This document shows positions 14,601 to 27,547 of a stretch of 64,000 nucleotides of DNA, in pieces. Origin of the DNA: Apus apus (taxonomy: Eukaryota > Chordata > Aves > Apodiformes > Apodidae); contig NC_067302.1 in the NCBI RefSeq assembly GCF_020740795.1, forward strand, positions 338,501 to 402,500, given 5' to 3'. The notes under the pieces were generated by a model. That model ran no database searches. It was not told the DNA's origin and saw nothing but the letters and a program-made list of their open reading frames with translations. Made by a program: the position numbers and the translations under genes. Each line of letters begins with the position of its first letter. Positions within the stretch are counted from its first letter, which is position 1.

Positions 14601-17600
14601 AAAAAGGCCTTGTATTTACCTGTATGAAGTTTCTACAACTTCTTTCCTTCCACAGTTCCCTTTCATGACCAGAAGAATATCCAACTTTGATTTTCTGATT
14701 CTGGGATGCTACAAATCCCAGTAAAATTTTAGTAATAAACCTCAACAGCAGCATTTTTCCCAAAACACAGGGAAAAAGAGCGTGTCATTCCCTATGCTCA
14801 ACTTTATCTCACTCCAGAAAATACAAGATACCCAACCTGGTAATCAGCAGAAGCAAAAAATGGACAGTCCAGCAGTATAACTCTACACCCTTAGTTCAAA
14901 TGTGAACTGTAGGTTACAACAGCACATTCCTCATGTCTCACAACCTCAGCTCACCTGCAGTGCTCAGACCATGCCAACTCCTGTGAAAACGTCCCTTAAC
15001 TGCTTTTTGTGCCTCAAACCTAGACTTGCTCAGCTGCAAAAAATCTTTGTCATTATGGCACAAAGAAATTCCTCCCAAAGCACAGAAGCATCCAAGTTTC
15101 TGGACTTACTTTTGCCATCACTTCTGGATCAGGTTCCTCTACTGGATCAGCCCATTCCACTGTCACAACATTTCCCCAGACTTTTACTTTCCCACTCATG
15201 AGGCGGCGACGAGCTTGCGCTGCTGACTTGTGATCCTCATATTCCAAGAAGCAGAAGCCTCGATTCTTCTTTTTATCATCAGGTTGATGATACAAGATTA
15301 CATCCACCAAACCCTCTGAAAAACAGGTCTTTAGTATACCAAGCTTCAAAAGGAATTAAAAAAAAATAAATTAGAGTCTACTTTAAATACCTTGTTTTTT
15401 GTAATACACAGCCTTTGAATTTAACACCTGAAAGGGGGAGGGAGCACAAGAAAAGCAGAACACGAGATATCCATCAAATTTACCCAGAAACAGGACACCC
15501 ATCAAGTTAAATTCTCCATAACAAACTTACCTCACAATCAGGCCCTGCAAAACACTCCACCATAAAAGGTATTTGATATATAAAATTTCTACCAGCAACA
15601 AATCTGGATTACAACTTGGAAACAGTTTCAATGACAGCTGAACGCACCTGTCAAATAACTAGACCTACAAACAGAAAGACTGAGGGGTATTTTGGGATCA
15701 GTGTGAAAAGCTCTTTAAGAAGGTCTTACCTGTAACTTTACTGAATTCTTCCAGTATATTTTCCTTAGTCTTGTTCTTTGGAATTGACCCAACAAATAAC
15801 CTGTTGTTTGCCACAGAGATGCACACTCCAAGGTGCTTCCCAGGACGGATTTCATAGTTGTCACACTGAGAAAATAAAAACTCATTCATTTACTCATATT
15901 ATTGTGGACAAAACAAAAAGATCCTCAAAATCATTTAAAAAAACCTGTTTTCTTAATGATCTACTACTAATTTTATACCTGCATACTGAATGAACTTTTT
16001 GCAAGAGAATTACTAGATCTGCAGTATTTGAGTCAGCATTCACTTGGAGGAACATTGTCAAGCTTAGGTTTTCCACAGAAACTTTAGAAGTTCTGCTGAA
16101 TGGAAAGCTGCAAAGAAACCAAGGTACAACACCTAACAGAGACAAACTGCATGGAGTAAATTCATTCACCTACTGTTTGTCTCAGACTTCAAAGATCTTC
16201 GTAGACAACTGCTCTTCCTATGCTGAGACTTAATGTCAGCCAGAGCTTGAGGTCTTCCACTTCGTTTTGACAGCTTTTAAACACTGAGCATTATCTGCTA
16301 TGAGATACTCTGAAGTCTAAATTAGTGTGTGACCTTGTTTCCCTCACCCCCACAGCAGGGATTTTTGGAAATGCTAGGACTCTGAATTTTACCATTAAAG
16401 TTTTACTTTAAAAATTTATGTAAGAATTCAAGATGGACATAGTATTTGTTTTAGACAGGATTTTCAAACAGAACTTAGGAGAATGGATGTTTGATCACTT
16501 GCCATCTTCTGAAAAATATCACTCAATTCTTTAAAAGCAAGTTTTCAGCCATTTTTACCCTAGCTGAGGCATAACCATACAGATGACAGAGCAATTAATT
16601 CAGTGACTTTCTTCATATTCAAGAAGAACTAGAACAATATTAAGGTACCACAGGCTATCAAACATCACTTTAAGGAAGACAAAAACATTTCAGAATTTTG
16701 CTTTACATATAACACTGAAACCCAGAAACAATCAATTGCAAAAAATATTTTCTGCATCTCATTCAGGAAACATCCAAGTAGATTCTAAAAAGGAAAAAAC
16801 AGCCTAAACAGGGAGAAGCATTCCCTAATCCTGGAAGACTCCTAACTGCAACTATTTCTAACTACAGGAAAATATTTGAGGGAACAAACACTGGAACATC
16901 TAGAGACAATTACTCCTTCTGAAGCAAGAGAAACACTTCTTTAGTTTCTTAAATTTTCCTCTCAGGCAGAAGCTAGGCCAAAGGAACCAGGGCCCAGTCA
17001 GACTGCTGTCTATGATTTGAACTCCCTAGGGAATTGCTCTGTGTCCTCTGCCAAACCATCTAGATGCAGGTAAGTCAGGTTTCTGTGCAGTGAGTTGACT
17101 GAATGACTGCCAAAACAAAGAACTAAAGGCCACTGTGAACCATAAAGAGCACCAAGTCAGAGACCTCATCCACAGCAGCTAAACAAAGCATCTCTAATTA
17201 GTTCTTCAGAGTAGAAAGGATGATAAAGGATGATAAAACTTAAACACAGCAGATCTTAAAATATATTTTCCAGTTGTAATCACATTAGCTCTTACTATAA
17301 CCACCTGTCTTCTAACAGACTGCAGTAGGCTGTAGCAGTCAATGCTCTACTTTGAGGACCACAGTTTGTATTTACTTAAATCAAATTAGGAGGTACATTT
17401 TAAGAAAGTAAAATTTTGAGTCTGTCAATAGATGTTTTAACACAACACTTCAACCACTTCATTATTTAAGAGATTAGCAACATGCTTGATGTTCACACTA
17501 TTTTGTCCAGTCTGGAAATAAGTTACTCACCAGTTTGACTGCTTCCTGTGCTGCATCTTTACTACAAAAGGTAATGAAAGCGTAACCTCTGTTTTGACCA

Positions 17601-20600
17601 GAAAGAGGATCCATCATGAGGCGCAGATCCCAAATTGGACCAGCTTTCTCGAAGAGTGGTACCAATTCATCTTCATACAAGTCTCGAGGAATCTTACCAA
17701 CAAAAACCTAAAAAAGGAAGAGAACACTTAAAGCTCTCTCAGAAAGTCAACCTTACTTTTAATACTTGAAAGTTCCTGGGAAAGGAAATACACTGCAGCA
17801 TGAGCCATCACAGCAGAAACACCGCAGCTGTCACTGCAGTCAACATTACCCTGTGTCCTAAGAAGACTTCTAAACCTCCCACTACTAGTACTAGGATCTT
17901 ATACATGGAAAACCTGGTTTTGTTACTCATACTGTTTTGTTACTTATACTGTTTTGTTACTTATATTTCCACCACTGAAGAGGCAAATGGTTCTTACCTG
18001 GTTATCATTTTGGCAATTAAAAACAAAGACTTTACAGATTATCTAGGTGGGTATCCTGCATGAAAGCAGGCCAAGCACTTACTTGCTCACGCAGTATTTT
18101 CAAATCAATCTGTAACTCAATCTTCACTAGAAAGCTACAGAGACAGAAAAAAAATCTGCAAAAATCCTTAAACTGCCCACTGCACAGTTGCCACTTTTAA
18201 TATATACTGTAATCTTATTTCTAGTCTGTATTTGTTTCAGCTTCCACCAACCAAATGTTTTAATATTTGCCTGAGAAAATCTGGAGCCCTCATGGTTTTG
18301 CTCCTTAGAGTGATGACACAGTTTGGTAAAGTTTTGTTAAGGAGTTTAATCTCCTCAGCTGAGGTCTCCCTAGAATGCTTCCCCGCCACCCCTCCAAATT
18401 ATGTGGGCATAATTCACATCTAAGTGTATTTGCTTTGAGCCTGTAAACTTACATTGAACTACAAGATCAAGACTAGACAAGGCAAGCATCAGGTAAACAT
18501 CTTGCAAAGGTCAGAAGAAACCTCTGCAATTATTTTTTTTAAGATATGTTGATAAGCCTGAATAAAGTTGCTGAAATACCAAAGAATGTAAATATCAGTC
18601 TTGTTTCGTATTTTAGATCCAGAAAAAGAGCACTGTGGAAAAACTTTAGAAAAAGGCATTATCAGTTAAACAATACAAGATCTTGTCTAAGTAGGATGCA
18701 ACTGCATCATTTCTGGGACTTTGTTGGAATCAAACCATTACACTTTTTCTAGTTTTGCTTCCTAAAGGACCTGTACAAAGTACTCCCATTTTTCTTCTTA
18801 TTTCTGTTCTAGAAGACTAATTATTGAAAGTATTAACTCAGGAAAATTCAATGTCAAGATTCCTGAACAACTGTCCAGAGCACTACCAAGGGCTGCAATC
18901 CACTTCTGTGACAATGTGTCCTTCAGTTATTTCAACAACCCAGCCTCTTCTGGCACTGCAAGCTAACAGGAGCACACTGCAGCCTCGCAAGAGCTGCTTC
19001 AAAACTTCTCTCCTTTTCTTAGTGCTCTTCACATGCTTTGCAGCAAATTCCTCCTAAACGTCAAATTTAAGTGCTAATTAATATAGGTTGCATGACTGCT
19101 TTAGCTCTTCCAAACCTGCAATATTCATTAAAAAAAAACCTCACAGCAAGAGAAAAAGTACTTGGCACAGTCCAAAAAGCCTCTGAACCTCCACAGTTCT
19201 TCCAGCACAAAAGTGAGTCCATTTTTGTACTAAATCAGCTCCAGCTTTGCCTAGTTCAACTCCTGCTGAGCTTATTATACCATTGCTAAAGTTAATTTTT
19301 ACAGTGTATTACTGTAATAATAATTCCCATTTAATATGTTATGGACAGAAGTAGTTTAAATTGCCCCAACATCTCCAGCAGCGTAACTCTCCAGATTGCC
19401 AGTCAGCCTCACAATCCTTCTCTGACTTCTTGTTACAAACTCTGACCACTCACTCAGAGGAGCCGATGCAATAATACCATCTTACCATTCACACAGCTCA
19501 AAGTAATTTTGCATTTTTTATAACAGAAGATTATGTTTACCATACACTTACCCAATAGGTTTCAGTTCTGAAAGGGACCTGTAGCAATTCCTCTATTTTG
19601 TAGTCTAAACTGTTACGCAGGATTCTAACCTTGCACATCATCTTTGCATATTATGGGCAAATAAGCTACTTACAGAATTTTTCAAGTTTTTATTTCACAT
19701 CACTGAAAAACACTGAAACAAAGTCTCTCAAAACTGGAGAGTAGGGCTTTCTTTATCTGGAGACACCTCGAGGCTGAAACCAATCCAGCAATCAGTACAA
19801 GTTAAGCCAATTACTCTCTTCATACTGGCTACATGAGGCTGATTTTGAGAAGTGCTTTCCCCCTCACCCCTTTCCTATTATGACGGGTGGGTACTTTACA
19901 GTTACAAATGAAGCTTCTTGTTCCTCAAATCATGTCTTAAACAGTACTGTATTAATTTACACCAAAAGGTGAAGGATGGAATTTAAGCATCACAGCAGTT
20001 ACCTTAAGTTTTGGTGCTAAGTCAGGACAGGCCACATGTATGTCAGATTTTTTTTTTGCTATCCTCTAAAGAAAGAAAATAATTAAAGTATCTAAAAAAG
20101 AATGATGTTTTCAGTTTTCCAGAGTTTAACAACTAAAAGGTCCTCACTCAACAGACTGAATATAAGAAGTGAAAAGTATGTATTCTAACGTGTCTAGCCA
20201 ATACAGCTCAACCTCATTAGCTATTACCCATAAATGCAGACGTTACAATGTTGGATTTACCATCCAGCATTACTCAACTGAAACCATGAATGCCTGTCTT
20301 GTCTGCATGAAAGCTTCATCATCCCTGACTAGAAGTGGACTTAGGACTAATACTCCTTTTGTTCTTAATACACTTTAACTGCTCCTTGCTGTGACTAAAT
20401 TTAATGAAATACATTTTCTTTCCCTGTCCTGTCCACACTTCATTACAAAAACTTCTGAAATTGCTATGTAGAAATTACTACTGTCTGTGCACCCTTCAAC
20501 ACTGCTGAACAACTGGCTTATTACGCAACACTAAGATAACTTGAAGTCATTTTGTGTTAAAAAAATGGAATTTAGGAATACAAAATATATTTTTTCAGCA

Positions 20601-23600
20601 TAACTTGCATAAACACTTTAGTAAAATGATAAACTACAATTAGCATACAGCAAGTATCCCTAAGCAGAGCCTGATACGCCATGCAAATAATCAGTTATTA
20701 TCTTTCAGTTTAAGAACCCATTCCAATTTTTTCCTCCAAGAAACTTATTTTTGTTCATGGAATATGAATACTCACTTTAGAAATCACCTGTACTGTGACA
20801 CATCTAAGCATCTTCGTCATGGTATACATAAAAGCTCCAGTATCTCAAAGATGCAAAAATAATCTATAAATTTCAAAATGTTCAAGATTCTGACCATTCT
20901 CTTAAATCTAATCTGGTGGTTTACAGAAGCATCTCCACAAGAACTCCTGTATCAAACAGTCACAAGATTGTGACAGAGTATTCAAAGTGTTTAGAAAAAA
21001 ATACAAAACAACCTACTAGGGACCAATAGCCTGCAGAACAGGTTAAGTGAAGAAATAAACAGCTCAAGCATTTTCATAACCAAACTGAAGTTTGCTCATA
21101 GCTTACTGGCAAGATGCATGGGTTCAGTCATGACCTTGAATCTCCTGATGTGCTTACTGACTAGACCTTGTCCTCTGAGGGGAAGAAAAGTATCTTTAAA
21201 AGCCTTCTGATCATCTTTAAGAACAGCTGCTGCAACAGGGAAGTAAGCAAAAGCAGTGTAAGAGATCTTTGAAACTGTAAACAAAACAGAGGCACTGTCC
21301 AAGCCCACTGAGGAAAAGTAGTTATCAACCTTTGCAGATGCAAATAATAAAGCCAGCATGAGGAGAGAAACGAACTCGAAAATTACTGCTTCCATTCTGG
21401 TCCAGTAAACACTCCCATAAACATTTCCAAGTGCTGGCATAATGTGATCTCAAATCAGCAAAATGCTTTACATTGGAGCAGCAAATCCTTAAATAAAAAG
21501 AATATTCAAGTTTAATATCAAGTCCTATCACAATTATTTTCTCCTCCAAGCTTCCTGACAGTTGTAACTACTGTCTTTGTAATAGAATCACATTCCAAAA
21601 AGGTCCAGCTGCTCTTGGCCCCATCTGAAAAAATAGTGGACAGCTTCACCCACATAATCCTTTCAACAAAATGTCCACTGTGACAATTTGTGAACATTTA
21701 TCATGCTGAACAACCCCAAGATTATTTATTAATACTGTACAAAGTTCAAGTACATATTTAAGGAGATTTAAAGCTACAGGTAACATGGAATGTGTTCTAT
21801 GTTTTAAGAAGATAAACCAGTTGGCATACAAATATTTACAGTAGAAGATGTACTACATCTTGGGAGAAAAAAAAATCTACCTAGTATGTATCTTCTTGAA
21901 ATCATAAACAGTACTTGGGTATCCTTAAAATCCAGGTTTGCCATTAATGTCATCAGTGACAGCTCTGGCTTTGAAATATCTGAGCTGTCACAAGCTATGA
22001 GAGCTTCAGTATTGTAAGTTTCAAACACAAAAGCTTCACTGCCACAATCCAAAAGGAAACATCCTGAGTTTTTTACTCTTTCTATCCACAATATTAGAAA
22101 AGAGGCATTTACACTCTTATATAACCAGAACTATCAAGGACAAAAGAGAGAAATGGTTCTCAAAAACTTAAGAGGTAGAAAAAACAAACAAAAAATCTAC
22201 CTCATTCTGGAGAAAAAAGTGCCACAATGATCTCCAGAGTTTAAACATGCTCTGCCTAGTCCACCAACATCATAAGATCATGTTTAAATTGTTGATTACT
22301 GTGCCTCAAGAGCTCAACAGCAAGAGCTGAAGACTGAATTTCACAGAATTTTAGAAACCATACATCAGTTTCAGCAAAGTTTTTGCATCTCAGCCAGTCA
22401 GACCAAGCAGCATGTCTAAAGCAGTAAACACTCTTAAGTCAACAGAACAACAGCAACCAATTAATTCAGTAGCTGTACGGTTTTTGTAACTAGCTGTTTG
22501 GGTTTTACTAAGCCTCTAATGTCGATTAACTGGAGAAACATTTATGTTCTATCTTAAGGGCGTTTCCACAAGTTACCTATTTTAGCAAGCTTCAGGAAAC
22601 TTAGCAAAAAACCATACTCTTAATAGTATTAAAGCACAGGCAATGTTATGGCTTTCTTGAGACTTTCTAAAGAGCCTAGCCATCAGCATTAGGACAAAAT
22701 ACCTAAGATCAGTGAAGTCTTTTCAGTCATTAACAGAATATTTCAGTTGGAAGGGACCTACAATAATCATCCAGTCCAACTACCTGACCACTATAGGGCT
22801 GACTGAATGTTAAAGCATGCTATTAAGGGCATTGTCCAAACACCTCCTGAACATTGACAGGCTTGGGGCATCAACCACTTCTCTAGGAAGCCTGTTGCAG
22901 TGTAATAGAAATATTTCCTAGTAAATAAATATTTCCTCTGTAAAGGAGTATTTCCTAGTATCAATGAGGCATAGTGCAAATAACACTTATACCATCATGT
23001 AATCACCCTGGCAACACCACTCAGTTGGTAAACAACTTCTAAGCCACCTTCCTGAATGCAGAAATGCAAAAATTTACAAGAGGAAACAAGCTACATGGAC
23101 TCTTTCAGTGTGGTAGTTTCACTATCAGTCCATGCAAGCATCAAGCATGTTCTCATATAGAGTGAAACAAAAGCAAATAAACAATTCCTTAATTATTACT
23201 CATCTCAGTCATCCTCTTCAAAACTCTATCTTTATATAGTAAGTCTTTTTCACTTTCAGCACTTAGCACAAAATAAACCTTGCTACTGTCCCTCAAATTC
23301 CACTTATGTTGTAAATACAGTAAGCACCTTTGAGTCTATACAGCTTGCATCTACATTGGTTACTTTTTAAGCAATGGACCATAAGCTTTGGACAATTTAA
23401 CAACCTATTTTATGTTTTAAGAAGTTTCACATTGTTCTTCCCAGTATATTCCACCTGTTTTTCCCCCTTTAATATATCATCCTGTCTGTTGCAGAACACT
23501 GAGGAGTAAGAAAGACTCATTAACAAACACACAAACATAGAAGAATGGTTTCCTCTACACCACTTTAAACTTTCACTTGTAGTAGAGTTTATTTTCAAGT

Positions 23601-26600
23601 ATTTCTTACTTAGCAGTTTGCACAAACACATATAACAACAGATTAGTCTGTATATACCAACCTCTGTTCCAATACCAGGCTGAACACCAGAATATACAGT
23701 ATCTGGAGGAGGGCCTCCATATTTCCTCTGGCCTGTAGTTACATCCAAAGTGTAACCAGTCCTCTCCAGCAAAGCCTGAAAAAAAAAAAAATATATATAT
23801 ATAAAATCACCACAGTAGTTACAGTGAGGGAGGACAGTAGGTTAATATATAGAATAAAAGTGTCCTAAGATAGCATTTCCTTAACTACTCCTTGTCACAT
23901 TTGGTAACAAGGTACATACGGACAAACTACAAATATATCTGTTATTTTGGTGCTATTAAAAAAAAACCACCACAAACAGCAACATTTGTTTTATACTACA
24001 ATAACTGTAAATAACTCATTTTTCTTTTCCCTTATTTTCTATTTCATATGTAGTACCCCAAGAACTCCAGGACACGAGACAATTATTTTCGTCCACTCTG
24101 CACTTTGGTTTTTGCACAACAGAAGAGTTCCTTAATATAGCAAAACCTTGCTGAAACATCCAAACCGGAAGCGATTTTATGAGTGCATAAAAACTTTTAA
24201 AGACAATTCTTAAACGCATATCAATGTTTTTGCAGACTTTGCATAATATTAAGTTCATGCATTCTGGCAACTGTGTAATCAGGAAGATCTGCATTTCAAA
24301 CAAGCACTCTCTTCAGAACCGCTTACCATGCACACACTTCTTTAAAGTCAAGTGTGAGCATACTTATCCAGGTAGTATCAATGACTTAAGCTCATTCAAA
24401 ATTACTTCAGTCTGCACACAGGTGACATATCAGGTCATACATAATCATCAGTATTTTCTAGATGTTACCTTAATCTTTGCTTCATCTGGTCCCTTTGTTG
24501 ATTCCTGTACTTTGCTGCCTTGTTTCTCTCTTTGCCTGTAGGTCTTCATAACTCCACATAAAAATGCACTTTTGTTCTGTAGATACAATTTACAAAATAA
24601 TTCAATTGTGCATATGAAAAACCCTGAGAATCCACCGAATCTTACACTCCATGCCAAGAGGTCACTATATCAAGCCTATGCAATAGACAAAAATGTCAAA
24701 AGAATCCTTTAGAAAAATATAACAATTAATTGAACAAACACATCAGACTGAAAAAACTGTCAGATTTCAGGTAGTATTTTTACCTTATTTTCTCAACAGC
24801 CCTGATTATTATCTGAGAGCTTTTGCTTTGCACTCAAATACCTACACATTTAAGGCAATTTTTAAAAAGGCTTTTGATTTGGGTTTGAAACATTAGAATA
24901 CAGAAACATCAATGAACGTCTAAGTTACAACTCTCCTGCCAATAGTGCCAGAACACCATTTATACTTATGTGCTCACACTCCTGGAGCTCTCACCTTACC
25001 TGTACATGCGACAGGTCACTTTCTTTAAACTGTTGTAATACAGAGAGGGCTCCTTCTTCATTAAATTCCCTAAGAGCATCAATTGCTCTTTCATCAAGAT
25101 CGACATAAGCTACCAACCCTAAAAGTTAAAGATAAAGAAGTTACAGATTTCTATTGAATTTCACACAAACTAAGAACTATGCAGTTTGCTTTTAAAGTAA
25201 AAAAGTTACGTTCCATAGCAACAGAATTATACATTTAATATAACTACATATTCCTACACAAGCATATGAAAGAACATGAGTACAACAATGAAAAAAGTTA
25301 AATTAAAATGTATATACCTAATCACTAACTGACGTGCAAGATTATACCCCATGTGTAACAGTTTCCTAGCATTCAGGAATCCAATCTGCTGCAGAAAAGC
25401 AGTATTGCACACCAGGATTTGAAATGGTGAACTCTGGCTCACTTCTAATAATTTAGATTTTTGTTTGCCTTTCATTTTAAGTTCTCACTTCCTTCTCTTG
25501 AATGGCTGTTCTAGAGTAAGCTTGAAAATTACAGGTATCCTATTTTAAGTGAAAAAGGAACTACCTAACTGACAATCAAATATTTCTGAAGCTCTTCCCC
25601 ACAAAATATTAGGAAGTAGAATGGTTTGTACACTCTTTTACTCCAACTTCAAAAAGAAAAAATCAGTGGACTTCCTAAATGTCTGAAGTACTTTTTTCTT
25701 TTTTACTCATTTTGTTGCTGTATGCAGTTCAAGAGCAGAACTCAAAAAGGTATTATTTCGAGCCCTGCTATGTACCCGAAACGGCTAATGTTAGTTTTAC
25801 AGGTACAAACTCTCCCAAGAAACATTGGACCAGTTCTGAAGCACTTTTCCTGTTCAAGAACCTTTACAGGTTATTTCTTCCTTTTGTAATAATGCACTTG
25901 CATGAGCTGTGGAGAGTGAGTAGTCCAGACTAAGATTTGCACATTAAGTACAGAATGAAATTTAGAACAGATACCAAGAACTCCACACACTGTGCAACAG
26001 CTTGATCTCCAAAATACACAATTATTTAACTGCTACTTGATTTCAAAAATGCACAGTAGTGCCAAGCCCAAGGACTACATTTCAGAAGTGATCCTGCATA
26101 TTGGAAGGCACCTGTATCTTCATATGAGACCTCAGCAGATTAAAAATCCCAAAGTTCAACCCCAAATTTAGCCTGGGTGTCAATAGCAGTTTGCTTCACT
26201 AACAAACCCCTGCACAATGTGAACATCTTCGGTGGCATTAAGCAAGTGTGAATAAATGTTTTCAAGTTACTCATGCAGTGGAATTATACTAGGTAGTCAG
26301 GTTCTGGGCTGAAAATCTTGAGAACTCCTCACAACACAACCTAACTGCAACACGTTAGAGCCCCACAAGTTCCTCTGCCCAGGTAGTTACACCTTCTCTC
26401 AAACCAAGTGCACATCACTGTGACCCACAGTTAGAAAGTGCATGTCTGAAGCCAATAAAAGCTGGTTTAAGGCTTGATGAAAGCTCACTGTGAATGACTT
26501 CCAAAAGAGGACATCCACATGAGCCAGACTATCATACTGAAGATTGGTAAGGTATTGTTTTTGAACTGCCTTCACTTAATCAGTGGAATTTTTACTTTTT

Positions 26601-27547
26601 TCAACAAAAACTGTCATCTTGCCACTAAGGCATTCAAGATCAGCACACAGAGCATGTCTACTGCTTCTTGTAAATCTGTTCACAGAACACTATAAAGAGG
26701 AAAAGGAAGCCTCTGTCTATAAGACAAAATAATAAGGGCATTACAAAAACAAAATAGAAAAACCTTTGTATATAAAGAAACCTCTCTAGAAGTTGCAGAG
26801 ACCACTTGCTACCAGCAAGTTATTACTTGATTTGCTAGATAGCTTAGTCCTCAACTTTGGTGAAAAGCAGTTAGTGTCAAACTGAACATTTCAGTGTAAT
26901 AACCAATGTGGATTAAACTGTCCACTCAGAACTAGAGAGAACAAAAAATCCACAGGCAGACTCAATTCAAATGTAGTCCCAGGCAAGCTAATTGCTTCCC
27001 TCACTATGTCACCTATCCAGCCTTTGATTGTTTAAGAACCACTGTGAGGAGTTGACAGTAGAAAAGTAAAAGCAAAATGATGATTTGGATTGAAGAAAAA
27101 AAAAATAATGTACAGTTTAGTATGCTCAAACATCCATCTTTATTTGACAGTGTCTAAGAAGCTAGTGCTCTGTGCCCTAAAGCAACTAAGGTATCACATA
27201 GAACACTAAGGATGTGTCAAGTAATTAGTCAATGTCAAACCCAATTTGCCTTTAGGGTAGTCAAAGTAGCAAAACATTCAGAGCTACACAGATCAAAAAC
27301 AATTAACTTTTAAACCTTAATCTATAAAAATTTGAAAATGGTATGCCCTCACTTTCATAACCAATCAGAAACAAGAAATGCATATTATACCTGTCTGAAA
27401 TATTTCATCAAGTCTCTCTGCCACCTTCTGTGGGAGGCCTGCCTCTATCAGTGTCTTGTAGTGTTCTGTGTGAGTTACACTGGAAGTATCCATTGGTTCT
27501 TCCTCTTCTTTTAACTGTACCGCATTACCATTCACCTGATTAGCCAT
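11646..27547 (-). CDS. HNRNPR: Heterogeneous nuclear ribonucleoprotein R (hnRNP R), 10 coding exons
   Basis: Nuclear and cytoplasmic RNA-binding protein acting in pre-mRNA processing, mRNA transport and stability. Coding exons in transcript order: 27547-27391, 25118-25000, 24576-24469, 23775-23662, 17707-17531, 15865-15730, 15315-15110, 14417-14268, 12557-12436, 12258-11646. Every junction is GT-AG and in phase, giving 633 residues, the same length as I recall for human hnRNP R. Domains: acidic N-terminal domain (about 1-130); RRM1 with RNP2 at 167-172 and RNP1 at 205-213; RRM2 with RNP2 at 248-253 and RNP1 at 289-296; RRM3 with RNP2 at 343-348 and RNP1 at 374-381; a basic nuclear-localisation stretch near 411-417; a Tyr/Asp/Gly-rich and RGG-rich region (431 to about 570); and a Gln/Asn-rich tail. 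The N-terminus [17 protein letters not shown] and the tail junction [15 protein letters not shown] identify HNRNPR and not its paralogue SYNCRIP. The ATG has A at -3 and G at +4 and lies 12 bp inside its exon, so 5'UTR continues upstream. Confidence 0.97.
17917..17965. repeat. 17-bp tandem repeat, about 2.9 copies
   Basis: Three consecutive copies of GTTTTGTTACTYATACT lie in HNRNPR intron 5, just upstream of exon 6 in transcript sense. The second differs from the first by one base and the third is cut short at 15 bp. It is a short local duplication with no evident coding role. Confidence 0.85.
22733..22965 (-). mobile_element. CR1 LINE 3' fragment in HNRNPR intron 5
   Basis: The block contains TTGGAAGGGACC, ATCATCCAGTCCAACTA and a CTAGGAAGCCTGTTGCAGTG motif in CR1 order. 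The last 60 bp show a locally duplicated ATTTCCTAGTA / ATTTCCTCTGTA motif in place of the usual single AATTTCCTCCTAATATC block. It is the only clear CR1 copy within the HNRNPR introns and lies in the sense orientation of the gene. Confidence 0.75.
23779..23803. repeat. Poly-A plus (AT)n microsatellite beside HNRNPR exon 5
   Basis: A run of about 13 A followed by about six AT units. On the minus strand the T run forms the polypyrimidine tract directly before the AG acceptor of the exon starting at 23775. Length changes here could therefore affect splice-site strength. Confidence 0.8.

Noticed and set aside
11646-27547. Identification as SYNCRIP (hnRNP Q)
   Set aside because: The RRMs are near-identical between paralogues, but the N-terminus and the PPPRMPPP junction before the RGG region match HNRNPR, and the length of 633 fits.
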